A stretch of 64,000 bases of DNA from Flavobacteriales bacterium (GCA_016712535.1 JADJQW010000002.1:1922001-1986000), one strand, 5' to 3'; shown: positions 44,270-52,741, counted from the first letter of the stretch. Notes: a model not told the origin generated them from the sequence alone. Made by a program: numbers and translations.

Positions 44270-45493
44270 TCAAATGGCCAGGTCCGCAACGGCCCGTTCC
44301 GGGTCCTTCGCCCCCTCCACGTATCCAAGCACCTTCAGCATCACGCGGTCAAGCAGCGTGTCCGGGCAACTGGCGCCGCTGGTAATGATGATGGTGAGCG
44401 GGCGCTTCGCGGGCAGCCAGTTACGCGTGCTCTCCATGGCGTGCGCGGGGTAGTTGAAGTGCTGGATCGATTCCGCGCTGAGGATCTCGCTCTCGTCCTG
44501 GATGAAATAGGTGGGGAACTTCTGCTCCAGCAGTTCAACCAGATGGCTGGTGTTGCTGCTGTTGTAGCCGCCCACCACGAGGGCGAGGTCGGCATCGGCC
44601 TTCAGCAATTCGTAGGTAGCGTCCTGATTGTCGTTGGTGGCGTAACAGAGCGTGTCGCGCGTGTCGGCGAAGTGGTTCTTCAGTCCGGCTTCTCCATGCT
44701 TCGCGGCCATCACTTGCTTCAAATGGTCGGCGATGGCCTGTGTCTCCGTGGCCAGCATGGTGGTCTGATTCACTACTCCGATGCGCTGCAGGTCCTTGGC
44801 CGGGTCGAAGCCCGGTGTGCAGCGCGTACCGAACAACTCGTGGAAGCGTGAAGCAGGAAGTTCACCGCTGATGATGCGGCCGAGCTCCTGCGCCTCAGCC
44901 ATGTCCTTCACGATCACCGCGGGCGCTCCGGCGGCGGTGTGGCTGAAGGTGGCGCGCGTCTCTTCGTGCCTGGCCTTGCCATGGATCACCACGGTGTACT
45001 GCTTCTCGCCGAGCTGCGCGCTGCGGTTCCACACCTTCTCCACGAAGGGGCAGGTGGTGTTGTGCTTCAGCGGGTCGATGCCGATGGCCTTGAGCCGCGC
45101 TTCGGTCTCGAGCGTGGTTCCGAAGGCGGGGATGATCACGATGTCGTCGGCGGTGAGCTCGCTCCAGTCCATGAGCATCTGGCCATGCGTGTCCTGGATG
45201 AAGCGCATGCCGCGCGCGGTGAGGTCATCGTTCACCGCGGGGTTGTGGATCATCTGGCTGAGCAGGAATATCCGCTTCCCGGGGTTCTCTTCCAGCGCCT
45301 TGTAGCTGATCTCGATGGCATTCTCCACGCCATAGCAGAAGCCGAAGTGGCGGGCGAAGACGAAGCGGACAGGACCCAGGTCGAGCAGTGAAGGAGAGAG
45401 GTCGCGCTTGCGCGGGTCCTGTGCTTTACGGTGGGCCTTGAGCCTGCCGACCAGATTGCTGCGGTAGTGCGTAGGGATGGTAAAGGCGCGCAT
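44270..45493 (-). CDS. ispH: 4-hydroxy-3-methylbut-2-enyl diphosphate reductase
   Basis: 407 residues, the long Bacteroidota form with an extra N-terminal segment and insertions. Iron-sulfur cysteines: C53 (HFGFCYGVENA), C148 (NTTCPFVEKV) and C283 (DTLCYATNDNQ). Other motifs are SQMIHNPAVND, VIHGKARHEET and VGGYNSSNTSHLVEL. It makes IPP and DMAPP in the last step of the MEP pathway. The promoter box TACCTTTG is an exact match 30 bases upstream of ATG. Confidence 0.96.
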   Translation of the reverse strand: MRAFTIPTHYRSNLVGRLKAHRKAQDPRKRDLSPSLLDLGPVRFVFARHFGFCYGVENAIEISYKALEENPGKRIFLLSQMIHNPAVNDDLTARGMRFIQDTHGQMLMDWSELTADDIVIIPAFGTTLETEARLKAIGIDPLKHNTTCPFVEKVWNRSAQLGEKQYTVVIHGKARHEETRATFSHTAAGAPAVIVKDMAEAQELGRIISGELPASRFHELFGTRCTPGFDPAKDLQRIGVVNQTTMLATETQAIADHLKQVMAAKHGEAGLKNHFADTRDTLCYATNDNQDATYELLKADADLALVVGGYNSSNTSHLVELLEQKFPTYFIQDESEILSAESIQHFNYPAHAMESTRNWLPAKRPLTIIITSGASCPDTLLDRVMLKVLGYVEGAKDPERAVADLAI

Positions 45494-45523
45494 GCGGGTG
45501 CTTCAGCGTTCGGCGGTGAACGC

Positions 45524-45531
45524 CAAAGGTA
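45524..45531 (-). promoter_or_regulatory. -7 promoter box TACCTTTG upstream of ispH
   Basis: An exact TAnnTTTG match on the minus strand, 30 bases before ATG 45493, in the ispH / AT-hook gene gap. Confidence 0.55.
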
Positions 45532-45559
45532 CCGGTGCGGTTCGGGCAGCAGCGATGCG

Positions 45560-46129
45560 CTACTTCTTGCCCAGCACCACCTTGTCCTTGTGCTCCTGGC
45601 GCAGCTTGCCGTGGAAGAACCAATCCATGATGCCGTAGTGCAGGCCCTTCAGCTTGCCGCTGCGGTGCTTGCCCAGCACGGCGCGGCGGCCGCTGAGCTT
45701 CTGCAAGGTGCGCGTGAGCTTCACCTCCACGCCGGCCTTATTGGTCTTGGGCTCGTTCTTCTTGGCCCACGCGATGCTGTGCGCAAGCAATTCCTGCTTC
45801 GTGAGCAGTCGGTTGGCGCCGGTCACCGCGGCCACGATCATGTTGTCCCAGCTGTTCAAGCGGTAACCGCCCACAACGCGGCGTTTCTTCGGACGGCCGA
45901 GCTTGCGGCGCCTGCCCTTGCCGCTGCCGGGCGGGCGGCCCGGACCGCGCTTGGGTGCTTCGCCATCGGCCGGTGCTGCCTCGTTCAGTGCCTTGCTCGC
46001 GCGAAGGGTCTTCAGTTCACTGATCGCCTTGCGCACGCGGTCGAGCTTGTACATGAGCAAGCGCCGCTCGCCGAAGAGTTCGCCCAGCAAGCGGTCGAGC
46101 TCTTCTTTCTTCAATCGTTCCCGAGCCAT
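45560..46129 (-). CDS. AT-hook-containing DNA-binding protein
   Basis: 189 residues, very basic. A helical, leucine-rich N-terminus (~5-42) precedes two AT-hook-like cores: RGPGRPPGSGKG (~61-72) and LGRPKKRR (~77-84). The C-terminal ~100 residues form an uncharacterised module (WDNMIVAAVTGANRLLTKQE, RRAVLGKHRSGKLKGL). AT-hooks bind the minor groove of AT-rich DNA, so in this high-GC genome it could act as a nucleoid or silencing protein. That is inference. TAGCTTCG occurs upstream as a possible promoter box. Confidence 0.78.
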   Translation of the reverse strand: MARERLKKEELDRLLGELFGERRLLMYKLDRVRKAISELKTLRASKALNEAAPADGEAPKRGPGRPPGSGKGRRRKLGRPKKRRVVGGYRLNSWDNMIVAAVTGANRLLTKQELLAHSIAWAKKNEPKTNKAGVEVKLTRTLQKLSGRRAVLGKHRSGKLKGLHYGIMDWFFHGKLRQEHKDKVVLGKK

Positions 46130-46196
46130 GATTCAATAGTTAAGTGGATGGTGTGCCTGTGCGGCGAAGCTAGGTGCGTTCCCTAAAACACGGCCG

Positions 46197-47240
46197 CTAT
46201 GACACCAGCACCCATGGGCCGTCGACCTGCTCTCGAAGAAGGCCGATGAGTGAGGCGGGCGTGCCATGCGAAGCGCAGATGGCTGCAACGGCCTCTACGG
46301 TCTCTTCGGAAGCAGAGATCAACAAGCCGCCGCTGGTCTGCGGGTCGCTCAAGAGCATCATGCGCTCCATCGCACCGGCGCCTTCCACCTTGGTACTATA
46401 TGATTTCCAATTGCGGAACGCACCATCGGGATAGCAGCCTTGCTGCAGGTAGCTGCGCGCTTCGGGGATCACCGGTACCCGATCGAGGTCGATCGTTGCG
46501 CGCAGGCCGCTTCCCTCGCAGATTTCCAGAAGGTGGCCGAGGAGGCCGAAGCCGGTGACGTCGGTCATGGCATGCACCCCGGGCAATGCACCGAGCGCTT
46601 CACCCGCCCTGTTCAGCTGAACCATGACATCGGTGCCGATGCCCGCATGCTCCGGCTTCAAGGCCCCGCGCTTCATGGCCGTTGCCATGATGCCTAGTCC
46701 GATGGGCTTGGTCAGCAGGAGCGCATCGCCCGCTTGGGCCGTGTTGTTGCGCTTGACATGCGCGATCGGCGCTTCGCCCGTCACGGCCAAGCCGAAGAAG
46801 GGCTCGGGCGCATCGATGCTGTGGCCGCCGGCGAGCGCGATGCCGGCTTGATGGCAGGCGGTGCGTCCGCCATCCAGCACGCGCGCGGCCAGTTCTGCAG
46901 GCAGCCTCTCCACCGGCCAGCCGAGTATGGCGACGGCAAGCAATGGCCTTCCGCCCATGGCGTACACATCGCTGAGCGCGTTGGTGGCGGCGATGCGGCC
47001 GAAGTCGAAGGCATCATCGACGATGGGCGAGAAGAAGTCGGTTGTGCTGATCAAGGCGCGTCCACCGCCGATGTCGTACACCGCGGCATCGTCCTTCGAG
47101 CCATAGCCCACGAGCAGCCTCGTGTCCGGGAAAGTGCCGAGCTCACTATTAAGGACCTGGTCGAGCACGGCGGGCGCGATCTTGCATCCGCAACCGGCAC
47201 CGTGGCTGAATTGGGTGAGGCGGAAGGGTTCAGGTGGCAT
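46197..47240 (-). CDS. selD: selenide, water dikinase SelD
   Basis: 347 residues from ATG 47240. The catalytic loop GAGCGCKI has C17 and K20 at the same positions as E. coli SelD; it is the cysteine, not selenocysteine, form. ATP and metal motifs follow: GSKDDAAVYDIGGGRALIST, TTDFFSPIVDD and ALAGGHSIDAPEP. It makes selenophosphate from selenide and ATP. Its first 11 bp overlap the end of mnmH, linking both to tRNA 2-selenouridine. No selA/selB or selenocysteine tRNA is in this window. Confidence 0.97.
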   Translation of the reverse strand: MPPEPFRLTQFSHGAGCGCKIAPAVLDQVLNSELGTFPDTRLLVGYGSKDDAAVYDIGGGRALISTTDFFSPIVDDAFDFGRIAATNALSDVYAMGGRPLLAVAILGWPVERLPAELAARVLDGGRTACHQAGIALAGGHSIDAPEPFFGLAVTGEAPIAHVKRNNTAQAGDALLLTKPIGLGIMATAMKRGALKPEHAGIGTDVMVQLNRAGEALGALPGVHAMTDVTGFGLLGHLLEICEGSGLRATIDLDRVPVIPEARSYLQQGCYPDGAFRNWKSYSTKVEGAGAMERMMLLSDPQTSGGLLISASEETVEAVAAICASHGTPASLIGLLREQVDGPWVLVS

Positions 47241-48252
47241 GGGCCAGGGTGATGGCGCGTTGCGCAAGGCCGCGAAGGTCGGTTGCGGTGGCGGGCAAGC
47301 GGAGCACGCGCGAAGGGTCGCGCTGCGAAGCGCCGCGCGCATAGGTCTTGTCGTAGTAGGTGAGCATGATCAAGGCCACGGTGCGCAAGTCGCCGGCAGC
47401 AAGCGCTTCGATCGCGGCCTTGCAGTGCTGCGGACCAAGGCGCTTCTCGATGCGCTTCACCGCTGCGGCCAGATCGTTGGGGTCAAAGCGGCCATAATCC
47501 TCCACCAGCCGGTCAGCGCGTTCGCCTTGCGGCATCTCCGCGAAATAGAGCATCGCCGTGCGCATGCTGTTGAAGAAGGCATCAGGGATCTTGCAACGGC
47601 CGATCATGATGCTCTCGTCCTCCACCCAGATGGGCTTATGCGCTTTGCGGCTGCTCAAGGCCAGCCAGAGCAGGTTCTCGAATTGTTCAGTCGTAGGCTG
47701 CGGCGATTCGCCCAAGGCGCCGAACGAAGAACCCTTGTGGTGCGCCAGCGCTTCGAGATCGATGACCTGCTCGCCGAGTTCGCGCAGATGCCGCAGTGTT
47801 TCGGTCTTGCCCGTGCCGGTGTAACCGCCCAGCACTCGCAGGTCCACCTCTTCCGCGAACGAAGCAAGGAGGTGATTCCGGAAGGCCTTGTAGCCGCCGC
47901 GCAGGGTGCTCACTTCGGCGAAGCCGGCTCTGTCCAGCAGCCAGGCCACGCTGGCGCTGCGTTCGCCGCCCCGCCAGCAGTGCACGCGGATGCGCCCATC
48001 CGGCGCCAAGGCACGCGACTGCTCAACGATGGGGGCCAGTTTTGGGCCCACGATCCGCAAGCCTTCGAGCACGGCGGCCTCGCGGCCGACCTGTTTGTAC
48101 AAGGTGCCCACAATGGCACGCTCTTCATCGGTGAATAGCGGAATGGAGCTAGCGCCCGGGATGTTCCCTTGCGCGAATTCCTTCGGTGAGCGAACGTCGA
48201 TGATGGGCGCGGTGAGCCCGAGGAAATCAGGCGGGCCAAGGGCGCGGAGCAT
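47230..48252 (-). CDS. mnmH: tRNA 2-selenouridine synthase MnmH (SelU)
   Basis: 340 residues. An N-terminal rhodanese domain (~15-130) has IIDVRSPKEFAQGNIPGA and active cysteine C92 (VHCWRGGERS). A P-loop domain follows with LGGYTGTGKTETLRHL (142-150 Walker A) and WVEDESIMIGRCKIP. It replaces sulfur by selenium at U34 of tRNAs for Lys, Glu and Gln, using selenophosphate from SelD encoded immediately downstream. No clear promoter box was found upstream. Confidence 0.96.
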   Translation of the reverse strand: MLRALGPPDFLGLTAPIIDVRSPKEFAQGNIPGASSIPLFTDEERAIVGTLYKQVGREAAVLEGLRIVGPKLAPIVEQSRALAPDGRIRVHCWRGGERSASVAWLLDRAGFAEVSTLRGGYKAFRNHLLASFAEEVDLRVLGGYTGTGKTETLRHLRELGEQVIDLEALAHHKGSSFGALGESPQPTTEQFENLLWLALSSRKAHKPIWVEDESIMIGRCKIPDAFFNSMRTAMLYFAEMPQGERADRLVEDYGRFDPNDLAAAVKRIEKRLGPQHCKAAIEALAAGDLRTVALIMLTYYDKTYARGASQRDPSRVLRLPATATDLRGLAQRAITLAHAT

Positions 48253-48326
48253 GGAGCGGGAGGGGAAGCAGTGGGCGGCAGGCAGCGCGCAATCGGGGAC
48301 CGCCTTCTGTCAACCGCTGACGGTGT

Positions 48327-48728
48327 TCATGTGATCGGATTGAGCATCACGCTGAACACGGTGATGCTGTTGGGGTCGCGGTCGTAGAATAGCTTATCGA
48401 GGGCCTCGAGCACATTCTTGGCGCGGAAGTAAGAGGTCTGCAGGCCGTTGTCGCCGCGGGCGCTCCATTGCACGGTGTAGCTGCTCGTTCGCTCCTTGTA
48501 GGTCTTCACGTAGTCGAGCATCTCGCGAAGCGCATCCACCTTGTCGCTGCCGGTGGTGGCGTGGAAAAGGAAGCTCTGGTTGTGGTTCGGGTTCACCGTG
48601 ATCAGGTGCAGCTGCGACTTCTTGCCCTTTGCGGAGAAGCTGAAGACGAGGCTGTCCTTGCCCAAGCCGATGTAGTTGCCGATCTCCTTCTGCAGGCGGG
48701 CGGTTTCCAGGTTGCGGTCCTTGGTCAT
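48327..48728 (-). CDS. conserved hypothetical protein
   Basis: 133 residues from ATG 48728, chosen over an upstream Met because a promoter box lies between them. Soluble, alpha/beta: NYIGLGKDSLVFSFSAKG, LHLITVNPNHNQSFLFHATT, and a C-terminal FYDRDPNSITVFSVMLNPI. I do not recognise a catalytic motif. Divergent from the SDR gene, with separate boxes for each. Confidence 0.7.
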   Translation of the reverse strand: MTKDRNLETARLQKEIGNYIGLGKDSLVFSFSAKGKKSQLHLITVNPNHNQSFLFHATTGSDKVDALREMLDYVKTYKERTSSYTVQWSARGDNGLQTSYFRAKNVLEALDKLFYDRDPNSITVFSVMLNPIT

Positions 48729-48746
48729 TGCTGGTGATTGGGTCGC

Positions 48747-48754
48747 CGAAGTTA
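48747..48754 (-). promoter_or_regulatory. -7 promoter box TAACTTCG upstream of 48327-48728
   Basis: A TAnnTTnG match, 18 bases before ATG 48728 on the minus strand. Confidence 0.45.
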
Positions 48755-48787
48755 CCAGCGGCTGCGGCTGCGGATGCAAGCTCCGGG

Positions 48788-48795
48788 TATCTTGG
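48788..48795 (+). promoter_or_regulatory. -7 promoter box TATCTTGG upstream of SDR gene
   Basis: A TAnnTTnG match, 10 bases before ATG 48806. With 48747-48754 it forms a compact divergent promoter. Confidence 0.5.
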
Positions 48796-48805
48796 CCGCA
48801 AACCG

Positions 48806-49687
48806 ATGGCGATGGAACAGAAGGCTCCGATGCTGCGCGATGGCGCGCTCAATGGCATGGTGGTGGTGATCACGGGCGGTGGGACGGGCCTGGGACGGAG
48901 CATGGCCGAGCAATGCCTGCGCTTGGGCGCACGCGTGGCCATCACCAGCCGAAAGCAGGTATCGCTCGACAAGGCGACCAACGAGATGGCGGCCCTCGGT
49001 GAGGTGATGTCCGTGGCCTGCGATGTGCGCGAAGCCGATCAGGTTGACGCCATGCGCGATGCAGTGCTGGCCCGTTGGGGAAGGATCGACGCGCTCGTGA
49101 ACAACGCGGCGGGCAATTTCATCAGCCCCACAGAGCGGCTCAGCCCGAAGGCCTTCCGCACCATCATCGACATCGTTCTCATCGGCACGGTGAATTGCTC
49201 GCTCAGCTTCGGCAAGCATTGGATCGCGAAAGGGGAGAAGGACAGGTGCATGCTGAACGTGGTGACCACGTACGCATGGACCGGCTCGGGCTACGTGGTG
49301 CCCAGTGCGTGCGCGAAGGCGGGCGTGCTGGCGCTCACGCGATCGCTCGCTGCCGAGTGGGGGCGCCATGGCATCCGCACCAATGCAGTGGCGCCGGGGC
49401 CATTCCCCACCAAGGGTGCTTGGAGCCGCCTGCTGCCCGGCGAGCTGGTGGAGAAGTTCGACATGCGCAAGAAGGTGCCGCTTGGCCGCTTGGGCGAGCA
49501 TCACGAGCTGGCCGATCTCATCACCTATCTGCTCTCGCCTTACAGCGCCTACATCAACGGCGAAGTGGTCACCATCGATGGCGGCGAATGGCTGAAGGGC
49601 GCAGGCCAGTTCAATCTGCTGGAGCAGATCGAACCGGGCATGTGGGACGCGATCGAGCTGCTGGTGCGCGGCACGAAAGGGAGCTGA
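48806..49687 (+). CDS. SDR oxidoreductase, 2,4-dienoyl-CoA reductase-like
   Basis: 293 residues from ATG 48806 (Met 48812 also possible). NAD(P) motif VVITGGGTGLGRSMAE, NNAAGNF, then PSACAKAGVLALTRSLAAEW in place of the usual YxxxK, and RTNAVAPGPFPT. The AKAG form without the SDR tyrosine and the extended C-terminus point to the DECR/PDCR family acting on unsaturated fatty acyl-CoA. The exact substrate is uncertain. It is convergent with a lipoprotein gene only 8 bases away. Confidence 0.88.
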   Translation: MAMEQKAPMLRDGALNGMVVVITGGGTGLGRSMAEQCLRLGARVAITSRKQVSLDKATNEMAALGEVMSVACDVREADQVDAMRDAVLARWGRIDALVNNAAGNFISPTERLSPKAFRTIIDIVLIGTVNCSLSFGKHWIAKGEKDRCMLNVVTTYAWTGSGYVVPSACAKAGVLALTRSLAAEWGRHGIRTNAVAPGPFPTKGAWSRLLPGELVEKFDMRKKVPLGRLGEHHELADLITYLLSPYSAYINGEVVTIDGGEWLKGAGQFNLLEQIEPGMWDAIELLVRGTKGS

Positions 49688-49695
49688 ACCGCTCC

Positions 49696-50529
49696 TTATT
49701 CAACCACCACCACCAGGTACTTGCTCACGCTCCAGAACGCGTTGGCATCGGTGATCACGAGTCTCTCCCCGTTCTCGATCCGGTAGCTGCCAGCCGGATG
49801 CGTGGTGGCCAGCTTGGCTTTCTTGGCCGCCAGCGTGATCTCTTGCGTGCGGGTGATGTCGATCTGCGTGAAGTAGTCCTTCGGCAGGTTCTCCGCGTTC
49901 AGCTTGTTCACCGAACCGATGCCGGCCACGCCGCCCTCCTTGGTGAGCACGCCGTTGGAACGCAGCTCTTTAGCGGTACCGATGGCGTAATAGGCCGTGT
50001 TCAGGTCCATCCGCTGCATGTCGCTCAGCTGGCTCTTGTCGCGGTACATCTCGATCAAGGTGGCCAATGAGCTGTTGGAGCTGGCGAGCTGCTCCTTCAA
50101 TGAACCGATCTCCTCATCCTTCTCGGCAATGCTGCCTTCGAGCCCGGCGATGGTCTTTTCCAGCTCGCCGATGCTGGCAGCTGACGCCTTCGCCTGCTTG
50201 CGCAAGCGGGCGATCAGCTCTTTGTTCTCGCTGATCAAACCATCGATGCTTCCGAGGTCCTCCATGATGCGCTGCTCCAGATCAGCTTTCTCCACGCCAT
50301 CAGCGGGCTGTCCGAGCTGCCCCTGCTTGGCGCGTATGGTGCGCAGGTTGTCGCTGATGCGGTTGATGGTGCCGAACAACGCATTGATGGTGCTGTCCCG
50401 CTCAGCCACTTGAACCTGGGCCCGGCTGGCGTCCTCGGCAAGTTGCTGGTACTGCGGGTTCTCCGTGGGGTCGCCTTCACAGGCGGCGAGGATGGCAAGG
50501 GCCGGGAAAAGGCGGAAGGCGGTGCGCAT
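49696..50529 (-). CDS. coiled-coil lipoprotein
   Basis: 277 residues. The signal peptide ends LAILAAC (C17), so the protein is lipid-anchored. A long coiled coil (~25-165) has heptads such as IGELEKTIAGLEGSIAEKDE. The C-terminal ~100 residues are globular (LRSNGVLTKEGGVAGIG, RTQEITLAAKKAKLATTHP, ending KYLVVVVE). Similar Bacteroidota proteins carry adhesin-like names, but I see no evidence for binding. A small inverted repeat (GGAGC/GCTCC) spans the adjacent SDR stop. Confidence 0.78.
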   Translation of the reverse strand: MRTAFRLFPALAILAACEGDPTENPQYQQLAEDASRAQVQVAERDSTINALFGTINRISDNLRTIRAKQGQLGQPADGVEKADLEQRIMEDLGSIDGLISENKELIARLRKQAKASAASIGELEKTIAGLEGSIAEKDEEIGSLKEQLASSNSSLATLIEMYRDKSQLSDMQRMDLNTAYYAIGTAKELRSNGVLTKEGGVAGIGSVNKLNAENLPKDYFTQIDITRTQEITLAAKKAKLATTHPAGSYRIENGERLVITDANAFWSVSKYLVVVVE

Positions 50530-50687
50530 GGCAGTGGATTATTGGGCAGAACGCTGTTCGGCGGCTGTTTCGTTCAAGGCCGCGAAGGTATTCGGCCATT
50601 GGGCAACAGGCAGGGCACGGAGTGCGTATCAACGCCGACCGGTGGGAACTGCGGGTGCTTCCTTGGGAGTGCCGTGTTCGACCCGGG

Positions 50688-50695
50688 TACCTTCG
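50688..50695 (+). promoter_or_regulatory. -7 promoter box TACCTTCG upstream of 50706-51428
   Basis: A TAnnTTnG match, 10 bases before ATG 50706. Confidence 0.5.
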
Positions 50696-50705
50696 GCCAG
50701 TCCCC

Positions 50706-51428
50706 ATGCGGATCGCGCTCCTCGTCCCTTTCGTGCTTGCTGCTTGGGCCGCTCGTGCCCAACCCGAGCAGAGCCTCACGCCGGAGTTCGCTGGCATGAG
50801 CGCGAAGGAGCGGGCCCGTGTGGCCAAGGCCGAACAAGAGAATGCCGCCAAGGACGTTCGTTTCCAGGGTGTCATGACCGAGGCGGAAGCCCTCTTTCAA
50901 CAGCAACGTTTCGATGAAGCGCTGGAGAAATACAAGGAGGCGCGATCGCTGCGTCCGCTGAATGTGTTCCCGAAAGTGAAGATCCAGGACCTGCAAGCGC
51001 TGATTGCCAAGCGTGATGCGGAGGCCGCGAAGGCAAAGCTCGCTGAGCCCGAGCGAACGGCGCCGGAGGTGAAGGTTGAGCTTGACCCCGACCCTGGGAC
51101 GAAACCGACTGCAACCGCTGCCGGATCGTTGCGTCCGCCTGTTATCGAGCAGAAGCAGGTGGTTGTCCCACCGGTCCGACACGAGATCAAGAACACAGCT
51201 CCGCAGGTGTCAGAGTCCGCAAGGGAACAAGCAGCCGCGAAGCCGGATGGCATACAAGAGCGCACGTATGTTGAAGGCAGGGCCGTGGTCTTGGAAAGGC
51301 GGGTGTCGCGGAACGGGGTGGAGATTGTCTACCGCAAGGTGACGCATCCTTGGGGCCAAGTCGTGCACTTCCGCGATGGCATTGCCATCAGTGAGCGGGA
51401 ATGGGTCGAGGCGGCTTCCGGCCGGTAG
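50706..51428 (+). CDS. hypothetical exported protein with one TPR-like repeat
   Basis: 240 residues from ATG 50706. The signal peptide (ALLVPFVLAAWAARAQ) is followed by a helical region with one TPR-like unit (EALFQQQRFDEALEKYKEA, then LRPLNVFPKVKIQDLQALI). A proline/glutamate-rich linker (~125-175) leads to a beta-rich C-terminus (YVEGRAVVLERRVSRNGVEI) reading like a small surface domain. Frame upstream of ATG is open but contains the promoter box. No function known. Confidence 0.75.
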   Translation: MRIALLVPFVLAAWAARAQPEQSLTPEFAGMSAKERARVAKAEQENAAKDVRFQGVMTEAEALFQQQRFDEALEKYKEARSLRPLNVFPKVKIQDLQALIAKRDAEAAKAKLAEPERTAPEVKVELDPDPGTKPTATAAGSLRPPVIEQKQVVVPPVRHEIKNTAPQVSESAREQAAAKPDGIQERTYVEGRAVVLERRVSRNGVEIVYRKVTHPWGQVVHFRDGIAISEREWVEAASGR

Positions 51429-51429
51429 G

Positions 51430-51822
51430 TCAAACGAGATCCTCCACCAGCTTCACCGGGAACTCCAGCAGGCTCCGGAAGTCGTTTCCGGCTTCTTTCA
51501 TGTCCAGGTCGTCGGGTGCATGCCGCCATTCAAGCACGACTTTCGACTGGCCGCCAGCATGCATGTCCTCGAAGCGCTTGAGCAAGTCGAGCAGGTACTT
51601 GGCGGTGCTGGAATTGAAATAGGTGAGGCCGATCCGGATCACGGTGCGGGGGAGCGGGGCGCCAGCGTATGCCTCTACGGCATCGAAAAGGGGGTCGTAG
51701 ACCCGCTGAGCATTCTCAGGAATTGAACAGCCGGTCAACTCCAGCAGGCCCGTGGCGGGTTCGAAGAGAATGGAAGGCGCCTTCTCCGTGGGGCCGGAAC
51801 GGAAGGCTGGCAGGCTCGGCAT
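51430..51822 (-). CDS. SiaC-family regulatory protein (DUF1987)
   Basis: 130 residues. Central ELTGCSIPENAQRVYDPLFD and LTYFNSSTAKYLLDLLKRFE match DUF1987/SiaC; the phospho-site equivalent is T73 within NSSTAK. In Pseudomonas, SiaC is phosphorylated by SiaB, dephosphorylated by SiaA and activates the diguanylate cyclase SiaD, controlling aggregation. None of the partners is encoded here. The box TACTTTCG ends 5 bases before ATG 51822. It is divergent from a universal stress protein gene, and its stop lies 1 base from the convergent gene's stop. Confidence 0.88.
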   Translation of the reverse strand: MPSLPAFRSGPTEKAPSILFEPATGLLELTGCSIPENAQRVYDPLFDAVEAYAGAPLPRTVIRIGLTYFNSSTAKYLLDLLKRFEDMHAGGQSKVVLEWRHAPDDLDMKEAGNDFRSLLEFPVKLVEDLV

Positions 51823-51827
51823 TGGGG

Positions 51828-51835
51828 CGAAAGTA
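51828..51835 (-). promoter_or_regulatory. -7 promoter box TACTTTCG upstream of siaC-like gene
   Basis: The minus strand reads TACTTTCG, CCCCA, ATG: a 5-base gap, predicting a leaderless transcript. Confidence 0.6.
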
Positions 51836-51876
51836 AAAGGATGAGGACTGTGCTTTCCGTGAATCCATCCGCCGCA

Positions 51877-51884
51877 TACCTTTC
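51877..51884 (+). promoter_or_regulatory. -7 promoter-like box TACCTTTC upstream of usp gene
   Basis: A near match to TAnnTTTG, 21 bases before ATG 51906, in the divergent gap with the siaC-like gene. Confidence 0.35.
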
Positions 51885-51905
51885 AGCGGCCCATCCGACT
51901 ACCCC

Positions 51906-52706
51906 ATGAGCATCCGCACGATCGTCGTCCCTTACGATTTCTCTGACTGCGCCACGGACGCACTGCGTGTGGCCGCAACCATTGGCCGCGCTACCGGCGC
52001 CTGCATCGATGTGGTGCATGTGTATGAGCAGATGACCGATTTCCATCCGGAGAACCAGAAGCTCCGCGAGGACATCGAGGCCCGGCTCGACCGCGTGCCC
52101 GAATTGACCTTCCTGGATGGCCTCGAGCTGAAGAAGTTCATGCTGCGCCAGCTCTCCCTCACCGAAGTCTTCAAGAATGACCGGATCGCCGCCGCGGACC
52201 TGATCGTGATGGGCTCGCACGGCGCCACCGGGCTTCGCGGCATCGTTGGGTCCAACACCCAGCGGATCGTGCGCACCGCACCCATGCCCGTGCTCGTGAT
52301 CAAGCAGCACGCCGAGGTCCTGCGGGTCGATGATCTTGTCTTCGCCAGCAATTTCAGCCCCGCGGATGTGGAGAAATTCGACGCTTTCAGGCCGGTGATC
52401 GAGGTCTGGAATCCGCGCATCCACCTCTTGAAGGTGAACACGCCGAAGTCCTTCGAGCGCAGCGAGGACAGCACTAGGGCCATCGACGCCTTCCTGCAAC
52501 GGCACGAGCTCAGCAAGTACACGGCCACCATCTATAATGACCTCAGCATCGAAGAGGGAATCCTGAATTTCAGCCGGAGCATCGATGCCGACATGATTGC
52601 GATGGCCACCCACGGCCGCAAGGGCTTCTTCCATGTGGTGAACGGCAGCCTCACCGAAGACATCGTGAACCATACCAACTTCCCAGTGCTCAGCGTGAAG
52701 CTCTGA
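51906..52706 (+). CDS. tandem-domain universal stress protein
   Basis: 266 residues holding two UspA domains. The first (~3-140) shows TIVVPYDFSDCATDALRVAA and LIVMGSHGATGLRGIVGSNT, with a nucleotide-binding GSHGA...G-T/S signature. The second (~145-266) ends MIAMATHGRKGFFHVVNGSL and PVLSVKL. Established: tandem Usp proteins respond to stress and may bind ATP; the partner is unknown. A DUF1883 gene follows after 35 bases. Confidence 0.94.
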   Translation: MSIRTIVVPYDFSDCATDALRVAATIGRATGACIDVVHVYEQMTDFHPENQKLREDIEARLDRVPELTFLDGLELKKFMLRQLSLTEVFKNDRIAAADLIVMGSHGATGLRGIVGSNTQRIVRTAPMPVLVIKQHAEVLRVDDLVFASNFSPADVEKFDAFRPVIEVWNPRIHLLKVNTPKSFERSEDSTRAIDAFLQRHELSKYTATIYNDLSIEEGILNFSRSIDADMIAMATHGRKGFFHVVNGSLTEDIVNHTNFPVLSVKL

Positions 52707-52713
52707 GCCCCAC

Positions 52714-52721
52714 TATATTCG
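52714..52721 (+). promoter_or_regulatory. -7 promoter box TATATTCG upstream of DUF1883 gene
   Basis: A TAnnTTnG match, 20 bases before ATG 52742. Confidence 0.45.
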
Positions 52722-52741
52722 ACCCCGAACAAGCAAGCGCC

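Noticed and set aside
46197..47240. Selenocysteine-containing SelD
   Set aside because: The catalytic position is a TGC/TGT-type cysteine in frame, with no in-frame TGA.
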